From positions 1-64,000 of the forward strand of contig NZ_CP108381.1 in NCBI RefSeq assembly GCF_035956715.1: a stretch of DNA of 64,000 nucleotides. The letters are read 5' to 3'. Position numbers and translations under genes: made by a program. The stretch comes from Nocardia sp. NBC_01329. GTDB lineage: Bacteria; Actinomycetota; Actinomycetes; Mycobacteriales; Mycobacteriaceae. The number at the start of each line of letters is the position of its first letter. Within the stretch, counting starts at the first letter, position 1. Positions 12,079 through 20,990 of this stretch are shown here, one piece after another. The notes beneath the pieces are model-generated. The model was not told where the DNA came from. It was given only the letters and a program-made list of their open reading frames with translations, and searched no databases.

Positions 12079-13815
12079 TCAGCCTGCCCGTTCCGGGTCG
12101 GACCCGTCGATATCCTGATCCAGGTCTTCGGCGCCGGCCGATATTCCGTCCGCGATCGTCACGGCCGCGTTCGCGGCGGCCGCGGCGACCGGGTGTTCGG
12201 CGGCGACCGCACCGAGCAGCGATCCATCGCTTTCCGAATCGGCTTCGGCCTCTTTCCCCGTGTCCTCGACCGGGGAGGCGCCACCGCCCGAGCCGGCCCC
12301 GGCCGGAACCAGCAGCGGTGCGCGAACACCCGCCCAGAGTTCGCGGGCGGCGCTGTCCGGGTCGGTTTCCACCCGGCTGGGCGCGTCGATGATCAGCGTG
12401 CTGCGTGCCGATTCGGTGTACTGCGGCCAGGACGGCAACGGTGTGCCGGTGCGGGCGAACTCGAGCCAGTTGTTCTGGAATTGCCGGGTCACCGAGAGCA
12501 GGCCGCGACGGCTCCCGCCGGCGGTCAGGGCCCGGCTCCACGGTTCGTACACCGCACCGAAGGTCGGCAGCAGATCGGTCGCGTGGGTGGCGCCCAGTTT
12601 GTAGAGCTGGAGCAGCCGGGGTGCGAAATCGTAGCGGTAGGCGTAGGTGGGGGAATGGCGGCTGTGCCCCTCCGTCACCGCCACCGAGGGACGCCAGAAG
12701 AAGTAGTCGCCTCCAGCGCGTATCGCGGCCTGTTCGGCCGGGAATCCCGGATAAGTGGAGAACACCCGGGGATAGATATCGGGCTCGGCGACCGAGAGGG
12801 CACGTTTGAGGCGTTCGGGCCGAGTGGGCAGGGTATCGGTGAACCGGTTGAACAGAGCGCCTTCGTTACGGCAGGTGCCGATGATCAGCGGTACGCGATG
12901 GGTGTGCCCTTCGACGAACGCGTCGATCGGGGTGCGCGGTAACAGCTCACCGTCGGCTACCGGTGCGGCCGGGAAGAACCCCGGATATTCCGCCATCACC
13001 GCATTGGACGCCCGGTTGAACGCGCGGCGGATATCGTGCGGATCGGCCTCGCGCAGTCCCCGGTTCGCGTTCTCGGGGCTCATATCGAGCCGATCGAGGA
13101 TGCGGCGGGCGAACTCTCGCGATTCGGCGACGGTCAGACCCCAGTCCGCGGGCGGACTCTGCGCGATCCCACGGTGGAACAACCCTTCGGCCGCGGGTGT
13201 TGCCAGCAGGCTCAGCACCGCGTGCGCGCCCGCGGATTCGCCGAAGATGGTGACATTGTCGGGGTCGCCACCGAATTCGGCGATATTGGCCCGGACCCAG
13301 CGCAGCGCCGCGATCTGATCGCGCAGGCCGAGATTGGAATCGTAGGGGCTCTCCGGCGTGGAGAACTCGCTGAAATCGGCATATCCGAACGCGCCGAGCC
13401 GGTAGTTGATCGATACGACGATCACGTCGCCGTCGGCCGCCAGCTGGACACCCGAGTAGAGACGCAGCGCCGACGTGCCGAAGAGATAGCCGCCGCCGTG
13501 GATGAACACCATCACCGGCCGCGGTCGCGGCGACGCCGTGGCAGGGGCCACGACATTCAGTGTCAGCGAATCCTCGCTCATCTCCTGGAGCTTGCGCGGA
13601 CCGAGGCGTACCCCGAATCGGGGCTGGATGCCGGCGGCACGGAAATAGGTAGCGTCGCGCACATCGGTCCACGGCTGAACGGGCTGTGGTGATCGAAACC
13701 GCAGGTCACCAACGGGTGGGGCGGCGTAGGGGAGCGACCGCCAGTGCATCACGCGGCGGCCGCGGCGACCACGGACGATACCGTCGGTGGTCGTGATCTG
13801 TTCGGTTGCGCTCAT
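12079..13815 (-). CDS. Type B carboxylesterase/lipase (alpha/beta hydrolase)
   Basis: 578 aa from the ATG at 13815 (MSATEQITTTDG), overlapping the stop of the upstream flavoprotein gene in an ATGA, which implies translational coupling. Family hallmarks are visible: the RSLPYAAPPVGDLRF block, the oxyanion-hole HGGGYLFG, and the nucleophile elbow FGESAGAHAV with the catalytic Ser. The reading frame extends to 14331 upstream but that part overlaps the neighbour and is not translated. There is no signal peptide, so it is probably cytosolic. It hydrolyses carboxylic esters of unknown nature. The C-terminal ~50 residues are an acidic Ala/Glu/Asp-rich tail beyond the usual fold. Confidence 0.9.
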   Translation of the reverse strand: MSATEQITTTDGIVRGRRGRRVMHWRSLPYAAPPVGDLRFRSPQPVQPWTDVRDATYFRAAGIQPRFGVRLGPRKLQEMSEDSLTLNVVAPATASPRPRPVMVFIHGGGYLFGTSALRLYSGVQLAADGDVIVVSINYRLGAFGYADFSEFSTPESPYDSNLGLRDQIAALRWVRANIAEFGGDPDNVTIFGESAGAHAVLSLLATPAAEGLFHRGIAQSPPADWGLTVAESREFARRILDRLDMSPENANRGLREADPHDIRRAFNRASNAVMAEYPGFFPAAPVADGELLPRTPIDAFVEGHTHRVPLIIGTCRNEGALFNRFTDTLPTRPERLKRALSVAEPDIYPRVFSTYPGFPAEQAAIRAGGDYFFWRPSVAVTEGHSRHSPTYAYRYDFAPRLLQLYKLGATHATDLLPTFGAVYEPWSRALTAGGSRRGLLSVTRQFQNNWLEFARTGTPLPSWPQYTESARSTLIIDAPSRVETDPDSAARELWAGVRAPLLVPAGAGSGGGASPVEDTGKEAEADSESDGSLLGAVAAEHPVAAAAANAAVTIADGISAGAEDLDQDIDGSDPERAG

Positions 13816-15305
13816 CCGGTCGATGGTAACGACGACCGATCGGTCTCCAATAGTCGTAACCAGAATTCGCTGATCGCCGGAAACGCGGGCACCGCGTGCC
13901 ACAGTGCGTCCAGCGGGACACGTCCGGCGACGGCGATCGTCGCGGCATGCAGTTGTTCGCCGACATCGGGTCCCACGAATGTAGCGCCGACCACTGTGTC
14001 GGTGGCATTGTCGATCACCAGTGCGGCGCGGCCCGTGTAGTCGTCGCGGGCCAGGGCCGAACCGGCGACCGCGATATCCAGTTCGACTGTGCGGATATCG
14101 TATCCAGCCTTGCGGGCGGCGTCGGCGGTGAGCCCGACGGCGGCGACCTCGGGGTCGGTGAACACGACCTGCGGGACGGCTCGGTGGTCGGCGTCGGCCC
14201 GATAGCGCGGCCCGGACAGCGCCCGGCCCTCGGCCCGCGCGGAGATCACATCGCCGCAGACCCGCCCCTGGTATTTGCCCATATGGGTGAGTGCGGCCCG
14301 GTGATTGATATCGCCCACCGCGTAGAGCCATTCGCCGGCGACACCCGATACGGTCAGCTGATCGTCGACCTGCACGTAACCGGCGGATAGGCCGACGGTC
14401 TCCAGGCCGATTCCGCCGGTGCTGGGCACTCGTCCGGCCGCCACCACGATCTCGTCGGCGACGAGCGTCGTCTCGCCGTCGGGCCCCTGGGCGCGCACCG
14501 TGACGGGGCCGCCGTGGATCCGGCCCTCGCCGTGATCGGAGGCCGCCGGGCGCGCTACCCGCCGCGGTTGGGTTCCGAACAGGATCTGCACCCCCTGCGC
14601 GGTGAGTGCGGAGGCGACGTACTCACCGGCGAACGGTTCCACCCCGGCGAGCAACCGCCCGCCGCGGACCAGCACGGTGACCTCGGACCCGAGCGCCGAC
14701 AGCCAGGTGGCGGCCTCGCAGGCCACCACTCCGCCGCCGATCACGACGACCCGTTTCGGGACTTCGTGCAGGTTGGTGGCATCACGGGAGGTCCAGGGCA
14801 GGGCGTCGCGCAGGCCGGGAACATCCGGAACGGCCGCGTGGGTGCCGGTGGCCAGGACCACCGCCGAGCGGGCGCGCAGCGTCCGGTCGGCGACGCGTAC
14901 CTGTCGCTCCCCGTCGAGCCGTCCGGTACCGCGGATCACGTCGATACCCTGCTGGGTCGCCCATTCGACCTGGCTCGAATCGTCGTGGTCGCCATTGTGG
15001 GCATGCACGAATTCGTCGCGACGGCGCAGGACCTCGACGGTATCGGGACCGGCGGCCTCGATGCCGGGCAAGCCCAGGGCCGCCCCCAGCACATGGCCCG
15101 GTCGCAGCAGCGCCTTGCTCGGGATGCAGGCCCAGTACGAGCATTCACCGCCGACCTTCGCCGGTTCGACGATGGCCGCGGTGCGGTCGCTTCCGGCGAT
15201 GGCGTAATCGGCCGCGTTCTCACCGGCGGGGCCGCCACCCAGCACGATGACGTCGTATTCGGTGGTGCCGCTGTCCGCGCCGGTACCACGGTCGTTGTCG
15301 GGCAT
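13812..15305 (-). CDS. Pyridine nucleotide-disulfide oxidoreductase (lipoamide dehydrogenase-like flavoprotein)
   Basis: 497 aa from the ATG at 15305, which follows an AAGGAG ribosome-binding site; upstream in-frame codons have no such site. An N-terminal FAD-binding GGGPAG motif is followed by GGECSYWACIPSKALLRP, the redox-active C-x4-C disulfide of class I disulfide reductases. A second GGGVVACE motif binds NAD(P)H. The C-terminal dimerisation domain is present, but the usual His-x4-Glu catalytic pair appears altered near ALWHAVPAFPAISE (His present, Glu about eight residues later). It could be a lipoamide, mycothione or quinone reductase; it is not next to 2-oxoacid dehydrogenase genes, so Lpd itself is less likely. 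First gene of a two-gene unit with the esterase. Confidence 0.88.
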   Translation of the reverse strand: MPDNDRGTGADSGTTEYDVIVLGGGPAGENAADYAIAGSDRTAAIVEPAKVGGECSYWACIPSKALLRPGHVLGAALGLPGIEAAGPDTVEVLRRRDEFVHAHNGDHDDSSQVEWATQQGIDVIRGTGRLDGERQVRVADRTLRARSAVVLATGTHAAVPDVPGLRDALPWTSRDATNLHEVPKRVVVIGGGVVACEAATWLSALGSEVTVLVRGGRLLAGVEPFAGEYVASALTAQGVQILFGTQPRRVARPAASDHGEGRIHGGPVTVRAQGPDGETTLVADEIVVAAGRVPSTGGIGLETVGLSAGYVQVDDQLTVSGVAGEWLYAVGDINHRAALTHMGKYQGRVCGDVISARAEGRALSGPRYRADADHRAVPQVVFTDPEVAAVGLTADAARKAGYDIRTVELDIAVAGSALARDDYTGRAALVIDNATDTVVGATFVGPDVGEQLHAATIAVAGRVPLDALWHAVPAFPAISEFWLRLLETDRSSLPSTG

Positions 15306-15313
15306 CGGGCTCC

Positions 15314-15559
15314 TTACTGTAGGTAGCCCTCGACCTGGCTCGCCGACCGTGGCTGGGCCTCGTCCGGAGATTCGTTGCTCTCGATCCGCGCGCGCCGTTG
15401 CCGCAGCAGATCCCAGCACTGGTCCAGCATGACCTCCAGTTCGGCCAGCCGGCGCCGCTCCACATCGGGATCGAGCTCTCCGCGTGAGGCCCGCGACCGC
15501 AGGTCGTGCTCGTCGTCGACGAGACCTTTGATCCGCCCGAGGATGTCCTGTTCGGTCAT
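15314..15559 (-). CDS. DUF2630 family small helical protein
   Basis: 81 aa from the ATG at 15559 (MTEQDILGRI); another ATG lies three codons upstream at 15568. The sequence is highly charged and helical, with the blocks LVDDEHDLRSRA and LDQCWDLLRQRRARIE and the C-terminal PDEA..VEGYLQ typical of the actinobacterial DUF2630 family. No function is known. It lies 8 bp upstream of the flavoprotein start and is probably co-transcribed with it. Confidence 0.85.
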   Translation of the reverse strand: MTEQDILGRIKGLVDDEHDLRSRASRGELDPDVERRRLAELEVMLDQCWDLLRQRRARIESNESPDEAQPRSASQVEGYLQ

Positions 15560-15595
15560 GCCGACCATGCTACGACCCGAGTGCCGATCACCTGG

Positions 15596-16336
15596 TCATT
15601 CGGCCGGGCGCAGCAGATAGATGTCCATGATCCAGCCCTTGCGTTCGCGCAGCTCCGCGCGTCGGCGCACGATCTCGTCGCCGATCTCGCCGACCCGCCC
15701 CGCCAACAGCGTTTCGTCGGGCATCCCGAGGTAGGCACCCCACCAGATCAGGGTGTCGCCGGGGACCGTGGTGAAGGTGCAGTCGGCGTCGAGCATGACC
15801 ACGGTCGAACCGGCACCGAGACCCTCCTCGCGTAGTCGGCGTCCGGTGGTGATGTGTACCGGTTCGCCGATCCGGTGCAGGACGGTCCGGTGGCGTGCCG
15901 CGAGCGCGTGCACGCTGGTGACACCCGGAATCACTGTGTAATCGAAATCCAGCGTGCCCCGGGCCAGCACCCGCTCCACCATGCGCAGGGTGGAGTCGTA
16001 GAGGGCGGGATCGCCCCAGACCAAGACCGCGCCGACCCCGTCGTGCGCCGCGAAGGCCTCCTCCAGCAGCAGCGACCGCCGTTCGTGCCAGTCCAGGACG
16101 GTATCCCGGTAGTCGTCGGGGGTGCGATCGCGGGGCGGATCAGGTATCTCGACGACCCGATAGGGGCGGTCGGTGTGTTCGGCGAGGATTGCGGTGCGTA
16201 TCTCCACCAGCTCCCGCTTCTCGGCACCCTTGCCGATCACGAAGAAGGTGTCCACCTCTCGAAGAGCCTTGATCGCCTGCATCGTCACCTGGTCGGGGTC
16301 GCCGGCGCCGATACCGACCACATACAGCGTGCGCAT
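15596..16336 (-). CDS. cobF: Precorrin-6A synthase (deacetylating)
   Basis: 246 aa. The N-terminus MRTLYVVGIGAGDPDQVTMQA is the glycine-rich SAM-binding start of tetrapyrrole methylases, and VLVWGDPALYDST and VIPGVTSVHALAA match the second and third family blocks. The length and the TLIWWGAYLGMPDE segment identify the CobF branch, which methylates C1 of precorrin-5 and removes the acetyl group in aerobic cobalamin synthesis. It stands alone here without other cob genes, which is usual in Nocardia and Mycobacterium relatives. The end is 36 bp from the DUF2630 start on the same strand. Confidence 0.92.
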   Translation of the reverse strand: MRTLYVVGIGAGDPDQVTMQAIKALREVDTFFVIGKGAEKRELVEIRTAILAEHTDRPYRVVEIPDPPRDRTPDDYRDTVLDWHERRSLLLEEAFAAHDGVGAVLVWGDPALYDSTLRMVERVLARGTLDFDYTVIPGVTSVHALAARHRTVLHRIGEPVHITTGRRLREEGLGAGSTVVMLDADCTFTTVPGDTLIWWGAYLGMPDETLLAGRVGEIGDEIVRRRAELRERKGWIMDIYLLRPAE

Positions 16337-16595
16337 CAGGTCAGCTTGGCAGGCCGGCGCTCGGCCCGATCACGCCCCACGACAACTGTCACGGATACAG
16401 CTTCGATCGTCGACGCGCCCGACCCGTTGTCGGCCAGGATTCCGATGCGCCGTCCCGCCCTGGCCGCCGACCTCCGAATCGTGGGATTCCCGGCGGCCTG
16501 CGCCCGACCGGTGCGCCTCGCCCCAGGGCCGGACGGTGGTGGCGCTACCGCCCGGCCGTGCGGCACGCCTGCCCGGCGCGCAGTAAGCTCGGCGC

Positions 16596-17435
16596 GTGGT
16601 CAGCGCAGCGAACAGTCAGGTTCCGGACCCGCGACACGCTCCGGATTCCCAATACGAAGATCTGCTCCGGCTCGTCCTCGACACCGGGACCGTCAAAGGG
16701 GACCGCACCGGTACCGGTACCCGCAGTGTGTTCGGGCATCAACTGCGATACGACCTCGCGGCCGGCTTCCCCTTGATCACCACCAAGAAGGTGCATCTCA
16801 AATCCATCGTGTACGAACTGCTGTGGTTCCTGCGCGGCGATTCCAATGTGCGGTGGTTGCAGGAGCACGGGGTCAGTATCTGGGACGAATGGGCCGATGC
16901 GGGTGGTGAGCTCGGTCCGGTATACGGGGTGCAGTGGCGTTCCTGGCCGGCTCCGGACGGCCGCCACATCGACCAGATCGCCCAGGTGCTGCACACTCTG
17001 CGCACCGACCCCGATTCGCGGCGGATGCTGGTATCGGCCTGGAATGTGGCCGAGCTGGACCGGATGGCGCTGGCGCCGTGCCATACGCTGTTTCAGTTCT
17101 ATGTCGCCGACGGCCGGTTGTCCTGCCAGCTCTACCAGCGCAGCGCCGATCTGTTCCTCGGGGTACCGTTCAATATCGCGAGTTACGCGCTACTGACCCT
17201 GATGGTCGCTCAGCAGGCGGGCCTGGAACCGGGTGATTTCGTCTGGACCGGCGGTGACTGCCATATCTACGACAACCATCGCGAACAGGTCGCCGAGCAG
17301 CTGACCCGGTCGCCGTATCCGTTCCCGGTGCTCGAACTCGACCCCGCGGCCTCCCTGTTCGACTACCGCTACGAGGACGTCCGGGTGCGCGACTACCGGC
17401 ATCATCCCGCGATCAAGGCTCCGGTGGCGGTGTGA
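16596..17435 (+). CDS. thyA: Thymidylate synthase
   Basis: 279 aa from a GTG start. The fold is complete: [12 protein letters not shown] binds dUMP phosphate, [13 protein letters not shown] holds the catalytic Cys (~162), [21 protein letters not shown] gives the second phosphate-binding and folate segment, and it ends APVAV. It converts dUMP to dTMP with methylene-THF as carbon donor and reductant. The N-terminal ~20 residues before [13 protein letters not shown] exceed the E. coli length, so a slightly later start is possible. The stop overlaps the folA start by 4 bp, coupling the enzyme to the reductase that regenerates its folate. Confidence 0.97.
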   Translation: MVSAANSQVPDPRHAPDSQYEDLLRLVLDTGTVKGDRTGTGTRSVFGHQLRYDLAAGFPLITTKKVHLKSIVYELLWFLRGDSNVRWLQEHGVSIWDEWADAGGELGPVYGVQWRSWPAPDGRHIDQIAQVLHTLRTDPDSRRMLVSAWNVAELDRMALAPCHTLFQFYVADGRLSCQLYQRSADLFLGVPFNIASYALLTLMVAQQAGLEPGDFVWTGGDCHIYDNHREQVAEQLTRSPYPFPVLELDPAASLFDYRYEDVRVRDYRHHPAIKAPVAV

Positions 17436-17938
17436 CCGCGGTGGACTCCGCACGCGTGATCGGGCTGATCTGGGCGCAGACTCCCGACGGCGTGATCGGC
17501 GTGGACAATACGATTCCGTGGCGGGTGCCCGAGGACGTGGCGCGCTTCAAGGCGACCACCGCCGGACATCCGGTGATCATGGGACGGCGGACCTGGGATT
17601 CGCTGCCGGTTCGGTTCCGGCCGCTGCCGGGCCGCCGCAATATCGTCGTGACCAGGCAGGCCGGCTGGTCGGCGGTAGGCGCGGAAACCGCCGCGTCGGT
17701 CGAGGCCGCGCTGGCACTCGCGGCCCCCGCCGCTACCTGGGTGATCGGTGGCGGCGAGATCTACCGACTCGCCCTGCCCGCTGCCACCGAGTTACTGATC
17801 ACCGAGGTCGATGCCGAGGTGGACGGTGACGCCTACGCCCCGGCACTGGGACCCGAATGGTCCTCGGCCGATCCGGCGACCTGGCTCGAGTCCTCGGGTG
17901 GTCACCGCTATCGGATCAGGCGATTCACCCGCCACTGA
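17432..17938 (+). CDS. folA: Dihydrofolate reductase
   Basis: 168 aa starting at a GTG inside the GTGTGA end of thyA (4-bp overlap). Signature features: [20 protein letters not shown] (substrate pocket; acid at the usual position), [13 protein letters not shown] (NADPH site), [13 protein letters not shown] (GGGEIY). It reduces dihydrofolate produced by thymidylate synthase and is the trimethoprim target. The thyA-folA pairing matches that of mycobacteria. Confidence 0.97.
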   Translation: MTAVDSARVIGLIWAQTPDGVIGVDNTIPWRVPEDVARFKATTAGHPVIMGRRTWDSLPVRFRPLPGRRNIVVTRQAGWSAVGAETAASVEAALALAAPAATWVIGGGEIYRLALPAATELLITEVDAEVDGDAYAPALGPEWSSADPATWLESSGGHRYRIRRFTRH

Positions 17939-18078
17939 CCGCCGTCTGCCGCGGCTCGCCTTGCGATACCGGAACAGCCTCGGAAAACGCCGGAACGGTT
18001 GCGCCTGGTCGGGCATACTCGGCTGTACGTCCCGCGATCACAGCCCGGTCGTGGGTATGCGTAGGCGAAAGGCTGTCC

Positions 18079-18405
18079 ATGGACAAGAAATCGCTGACAG
18101 CGGTGGCTCGGCAGCAACTGAAGCTGGCCGCGACCGTCACCAGTGGCCGCAGCTCGCAGACGATCTACGGCGGCCACGCGAACTCGCTACGCCAGACCGT
18201 GGTGGGGTTGTGTTCGGGGCAGAGCCTGGCCGAACACGACAACAGCGGTGAGGCCACACTGCTCGTGCTGTCCGGCACGCTCACGCTGCACAGTGGGGAC
18301 AACGAGTGGAAGGGGTCGGCCGGCGATCTGCTGGTGATACCGAAGGCGCGGCACAGTGTGCAGGCCATCGACGATGTGGCGTTTCTGCTGACGGTCGCCA
18401 AGTAG
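18079..18405 (+). CDS. Small cupin-domain protein
   Basis: 108 aa from the ATG at 18079 (MDKKSLTAVARQQL), preceded by a GAAAGG site; the longer frame from 17857 overlaps folA and is not favoured. The core reads as a single cupin barrel: LAEHDNSGEATLLVLSGTLTL for motif 1 and GDLLVIPKARHSVQAIDDV for motif 2. The first motif has one His and a Glu, the second one His, so a metal site is possible. Function unknown. It sits 50 bp upstream of the DyP peroxidase gene on the same strand, so it could be co-expressed with the encapsulin pair. Confidence 0.8.
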   Translation: MDKKSLTAVARQQLKLAATVTSGRSSQTIYGGHANSLRQTVVGLCSGQSLAEHDNSGEATLLVLSGTLTLHSGDNEWKGSAGDLLVIPKARHSVQAIDDVAFLLTVAK

Positions 18406-18455
18406 TCCGCCCGGGTCGCGTGGTCGCCGGCCGTTCGCCGGTAATGTGATCGGTC

Positions 18456-19487
18456 ATGGGGCAGCCGCAGCCGATCCTCGAACCGCTCACACCGGCCGCG
18501 CATTTCCTCGTCGCCACTATCGAACCCGGTGGCGAGGCGGCGGCGCGGGACCTGCTCACCGAGCTTCCCGGCCTGCGACGGGCCATCGGATTCCGATTGC
18601 CGGGGTCCGGGCTGGGTTGTATCACCGGGATCGGATCCACGGCCTGGGATCGGCTCTTCGGTGGGTCCCGCCCGGCCGAACTGCACGAGTTCCCCGGTTA
18701 CGCCGGCTCACTGCATCGTGCCCCGGCCACCCCGGGCGATCTGCTGTTCCATATCCGCGCCCAGGTGCACGACGCGTGCTTCGAACTGGCCATGGCGATC
18801 GGCGACCGGCTGGCCGATATCGGCACGATTGTCGACGAAACGGTCGGATTCCGTTATTTCGAACAACGTGACCTGCTCGGTTTCGTCGACGGTACGGAGA
18901 ATCCCGAGGGCGGGTTCCCGGATACACCCGCCGGCCGGGCCGCGCTGATCGGTGCCGGCGATCCGGATTTCACCGGCGGCAGCTATGTGATCGTGCAGAA
19001 GTACCTGCACGATCTGACCGCGTGGCGGGCATTGCCGGTGCCGGAGCAGGAGCGGGTGATCGGCCGTACCAAACTCGAGGATTTCGAACTCGCCGACGAC
19101 GTCAAACCCGCCGATTCGCATATCGCGGTGAACCAGGTGGTCGACCCCGACGGCACAGAACGGGACATTCTGCGCGCGAATATGCCGTTCGGCAGTATCC
19201 GCGACGGCGAATTCGGTACCTATTTCGTCGGCTATTCGGCGACTCCCCGCACCACCGAGATCATGCTGGAGCGGATGTTCCTCGGAACCGACGAGGCCAC
19301 CCATGACCGGATCCTGGATTTCTCCACCGCGATCACCGGCACTTTGCTCTTCGTTCCGCCACAGGACTTCTTCGACGATCTGCCCGCCCCGCCCGAGGCG
19401 GCCGAAGCAGCAGCGGATCCGGGCCTGTCGCCGGGCGCGGACGGTTCCCTCGGTATCGGCACGTTGAAAAGGAGCAGCACCGTATGA
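18456..19487 (+). CDS. DyP-type haem peroxidase carrying an encapsulin cargo-loading peptide
   Basis: 343 aa. The GFVDGTENP block (~residue 142) contains the distal Asp of dye-decolourising peroxidases; IAVNQVVDP and FVGYSATPRTTEIMLERM are further family blocks, and DSHIAVNQ lies in the region expected to supply the proximal His. The last residues, DGSLGIGTLKRSS, match the targeting peptide by which class B DyPs dock inside encapsulin shells. The linker before it (residues ~303-325) is Pro/Ala/Glu-rich and probably flexible. It overlaps the shell gene by 4 bp (ATGA). The shell gene's AAGGAG site (19469-19474) is embedded in the codons of the targeting peptide. Likely role: peroxide-dependent oxidation inside a nanocompartment. 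Confidence 0.96.
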   Translation: MGQPQPILEPLTPAAHFLVATIEPGGEAAARDLLTELPGLRRAIGFRLPGSGLGCITGIGSTAWDRLFGGSRPAELHEFPGYAGSLHRAPATPGDLLFHIRAQVHDACFELAMAIGDRLADIGTIVDETVGFRYFEQRDLLGFVDGTENPEGGFPDTPAGRAALIGAGDPDFTGGSYVIVQKYLHDLTAWRALPVPEQERVIGRTKLEDFELADDVKPADSHIAVNQVVDPDGTERDILRANMPFGSIRDGEFGTYFVGYSATPRTTEIMLERMFLGTDEATHDRILDFSTAITGTLLFVPPQDFFDDLPAPPEAAEAAADPGLSPGADGSLGIGTLKRSSTV

Positions 19488-20281
19488 ACAACCTGCATCG
19501 CGAACTCGCGCCGATCACGGATTCGGCCTGGGCCGTTATCGAAGAAGAGGCCACGCGGACGTTCAAACGGCACAATGCCGGCCGCCGCGTGGTGGACCTG
19601 TCCGGTCCGCACGGCACCGACTATTCCGGCCTCGGCCTGGGGCATACGACGCCCATCGCCGCCCCGCACGACGGTGTTCAGGCGCGACAGCGCGTGGTGG
19701 CGCCGCTCGTGGAGCTGCGGGTGCCGTTCACGCTGTCGCGGGAGGAGCTCGACAATGTCGAGCGCGGCGCCCAGGACACCGATCTGGACCCGGTGAAGGA
19801 CGCGGCCCGCAATATCGCCTTCGCCGAAGACCGAGCGGTGTTCGAGGGATATGCGGCGGCCGGTATCACCGGTATCCGGTCCGGCTCGTCGAACACGGCG
19901 CTCGCCTTGCCCGACGACGTGTTCGGGGTGCCCGAGGTGATCGCGCTGGCGGTGAGCGAACTGCGGCTGGCCGGTGTCGACGGTCCGTACTCCGTGCTGC
20001 TCAGCGCCGATCTCTACACCAAGGTGAGTGAGACCTCCAACCACGGTCATCCGCTGCGCACTATTCTGGAGCGGCTCGTTCCCGACGGGGAGATCATCTG
20101 GGCGCCGGCCATCGACGGGGCGTTCGTGCTCACCACCCGTGGCGGAGATTTCGATCTCACACTGGGGCAGGACCTGTCCATCGGCTATCTGGCCCACGAC
20201 GCGGAAACCGTGCGGCTGTACTTCCAGCAGAGCATGACATTCCACGTGTACTCCGCCGAGGCGGCCGTCGCGCTTTTCTGA
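19484..20281 (+). CDS. enc: Family 1 encapsulin shell protein
   Basis: 265 aa, the usual length of T=1 encapsulins such as M. tuberculosis Cfp29 and Brevibacterium linocin. It begins MNNLHRELAPITDSAWAVIEEEA, the N-terminal helix region that binds cargo peptides. The HK97-type fold blocks are present, for example LDPVKDAARNIAFAEDRAVFEGY and VYSAEAAVALF at the C-terminus. Sixty subunits would form a ~24-nm shell housing the DyP encoded immediately upstream. Start at 19484 overlaps the peroxidase stop, so stoichiometry is probably set by coupled translation. A weak hairpin with 6-bp arms follows at 20285-20300. Confidence 0.97.
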   Translation: MNNLHRELAPITDSAWAVIEEEATRTFKRHNAGRRVVDLSGPHGTDYSGLGLGHTTPIAAPHDGVQARQRVVAPLVELRVPFTLSREELDNVERGAQDTDLDPVKDAARNIAFAEDRAVFEGYAAAGITGIRSGSSNTALALPDDVFGVPEVIALAVSELRLAGVDGPYSVLLSADLYTKVSETSNHGHPLRTILERLVPDGEIIWAPAIDGAFVLTTRGGDFDLTLGQDLSIGYLAHDAETVRLYFQQSMTFHVYSAEAAVALF

Positions 20282-20368
20282 GCGGGTGACCAGCGTCACC
20301 GGAGTGGCCACGCACCGTCCGGTACCGTGTGGCCGAGAGCGCCAGTGCGCGGGGTGAACGGAGTCGGT

Positions 20369-20899
20369 ATGCAAATGGTGCACGCGGGCGTCGTGTCCAC
20401 CGGTCGGGTGCTGGGTTACAGCATCGCCGGGGTCGCGGTTGTCGTCGCGGTGACCGTTCCGACAGTGCTGCTCTTCGGTCCGGCCCGGGTGTTCACCGGG
20501 ATCGTGCTCGGTGCGCTGCTCGCCGGCGCCGCGCTGTTCGCGTTGTTCACCCGGGACGCGGTGGTGCTGACCGACCGGGCGATCCATCGGCGGACTCCGT
20601 GGTCGGTCACCAGTATCGACTGGGACCGGGTGGTGGCCGGGCGTTTCGGCCTCGATGAGAAATCTCGTTGGTCGCTGGCGCTGGATCTGGCCGGCGGTGA
20701 GGAATCGCACGGTGAACTTGTCCTGCTGTCGATTCCGCCGGTCCACGGACCGGTCTCGGGCGCCTATGACCTGCGCAAGCGCGAGCAGATAGACGAGATA
20801 CGCACTATGTTGCGGCACAAGCGGATTCCCATCACGGTGCTTCCGGATATCGCGGGTGCGCTCGAGGAGCACTGGCGGATCGCTCCGCCTACACGGTGA
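20369..20899 (+). CDS. Membrane protein with PH-like cytosolic domain
   Basis: 176 aa from the ATG at 20369 (MQMVHAGVVSTGR), with GGAG upstream; a start at 20327 is possible but weaker. Two adjacent hydrophobic segments (~12-32 and ~36-58) are followed by a soluble beta-rich domain, with AVVLTDRAIHRRTPWSVTSIDWDRV resembling a bacterial PH domain strand pattern. A charged C-terminal helix (AYDLRKREQIDEIRTML) ends the protein. No enzymatic motif. Located between the encapsulin gene and a lipase gene; whether it belongs to either unit cannot be told. Confidence 0.75.
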   Translation: MQMVHAGVVSTGRVLGYSIAGVAVVVAVTVPTVLLFGPARVFTGIVLGALLAGAALFALFTRDAVVLTDRAIHRRTPWSVTSIDWDRVVAGRFGLDEKSRWSLALDLAGGEESHGELVLLSIPPVHGPVSGAYDLRKREQIDEIRTMLRHKRIPITVLPDIAGALEEHWRIAPPTR

Positions 20900-20990
20900 C
20901 GGGTCACCGCGCCGCCGCATGCGCCGGACGGGTAGAGATCCCGACGCTGCCGCTATGGACGATTCGACCGCCGCACGGCAAAGGAGAGTA

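Noticed and set aside
13816..14331. N-terminal extension of the esterase to 14331
   Set aside because: It overlaps the flavoprotein gene and is Arg/Gly-rich; the ATGA overlap at 13812-13815 gives a natural start.
16337..16566. 76-residue minus-strand ORF upstream of cobF
   Set aside because: Pro/Arg/Ala-rich with no ribosome-binding site or family; most likely non-coding.
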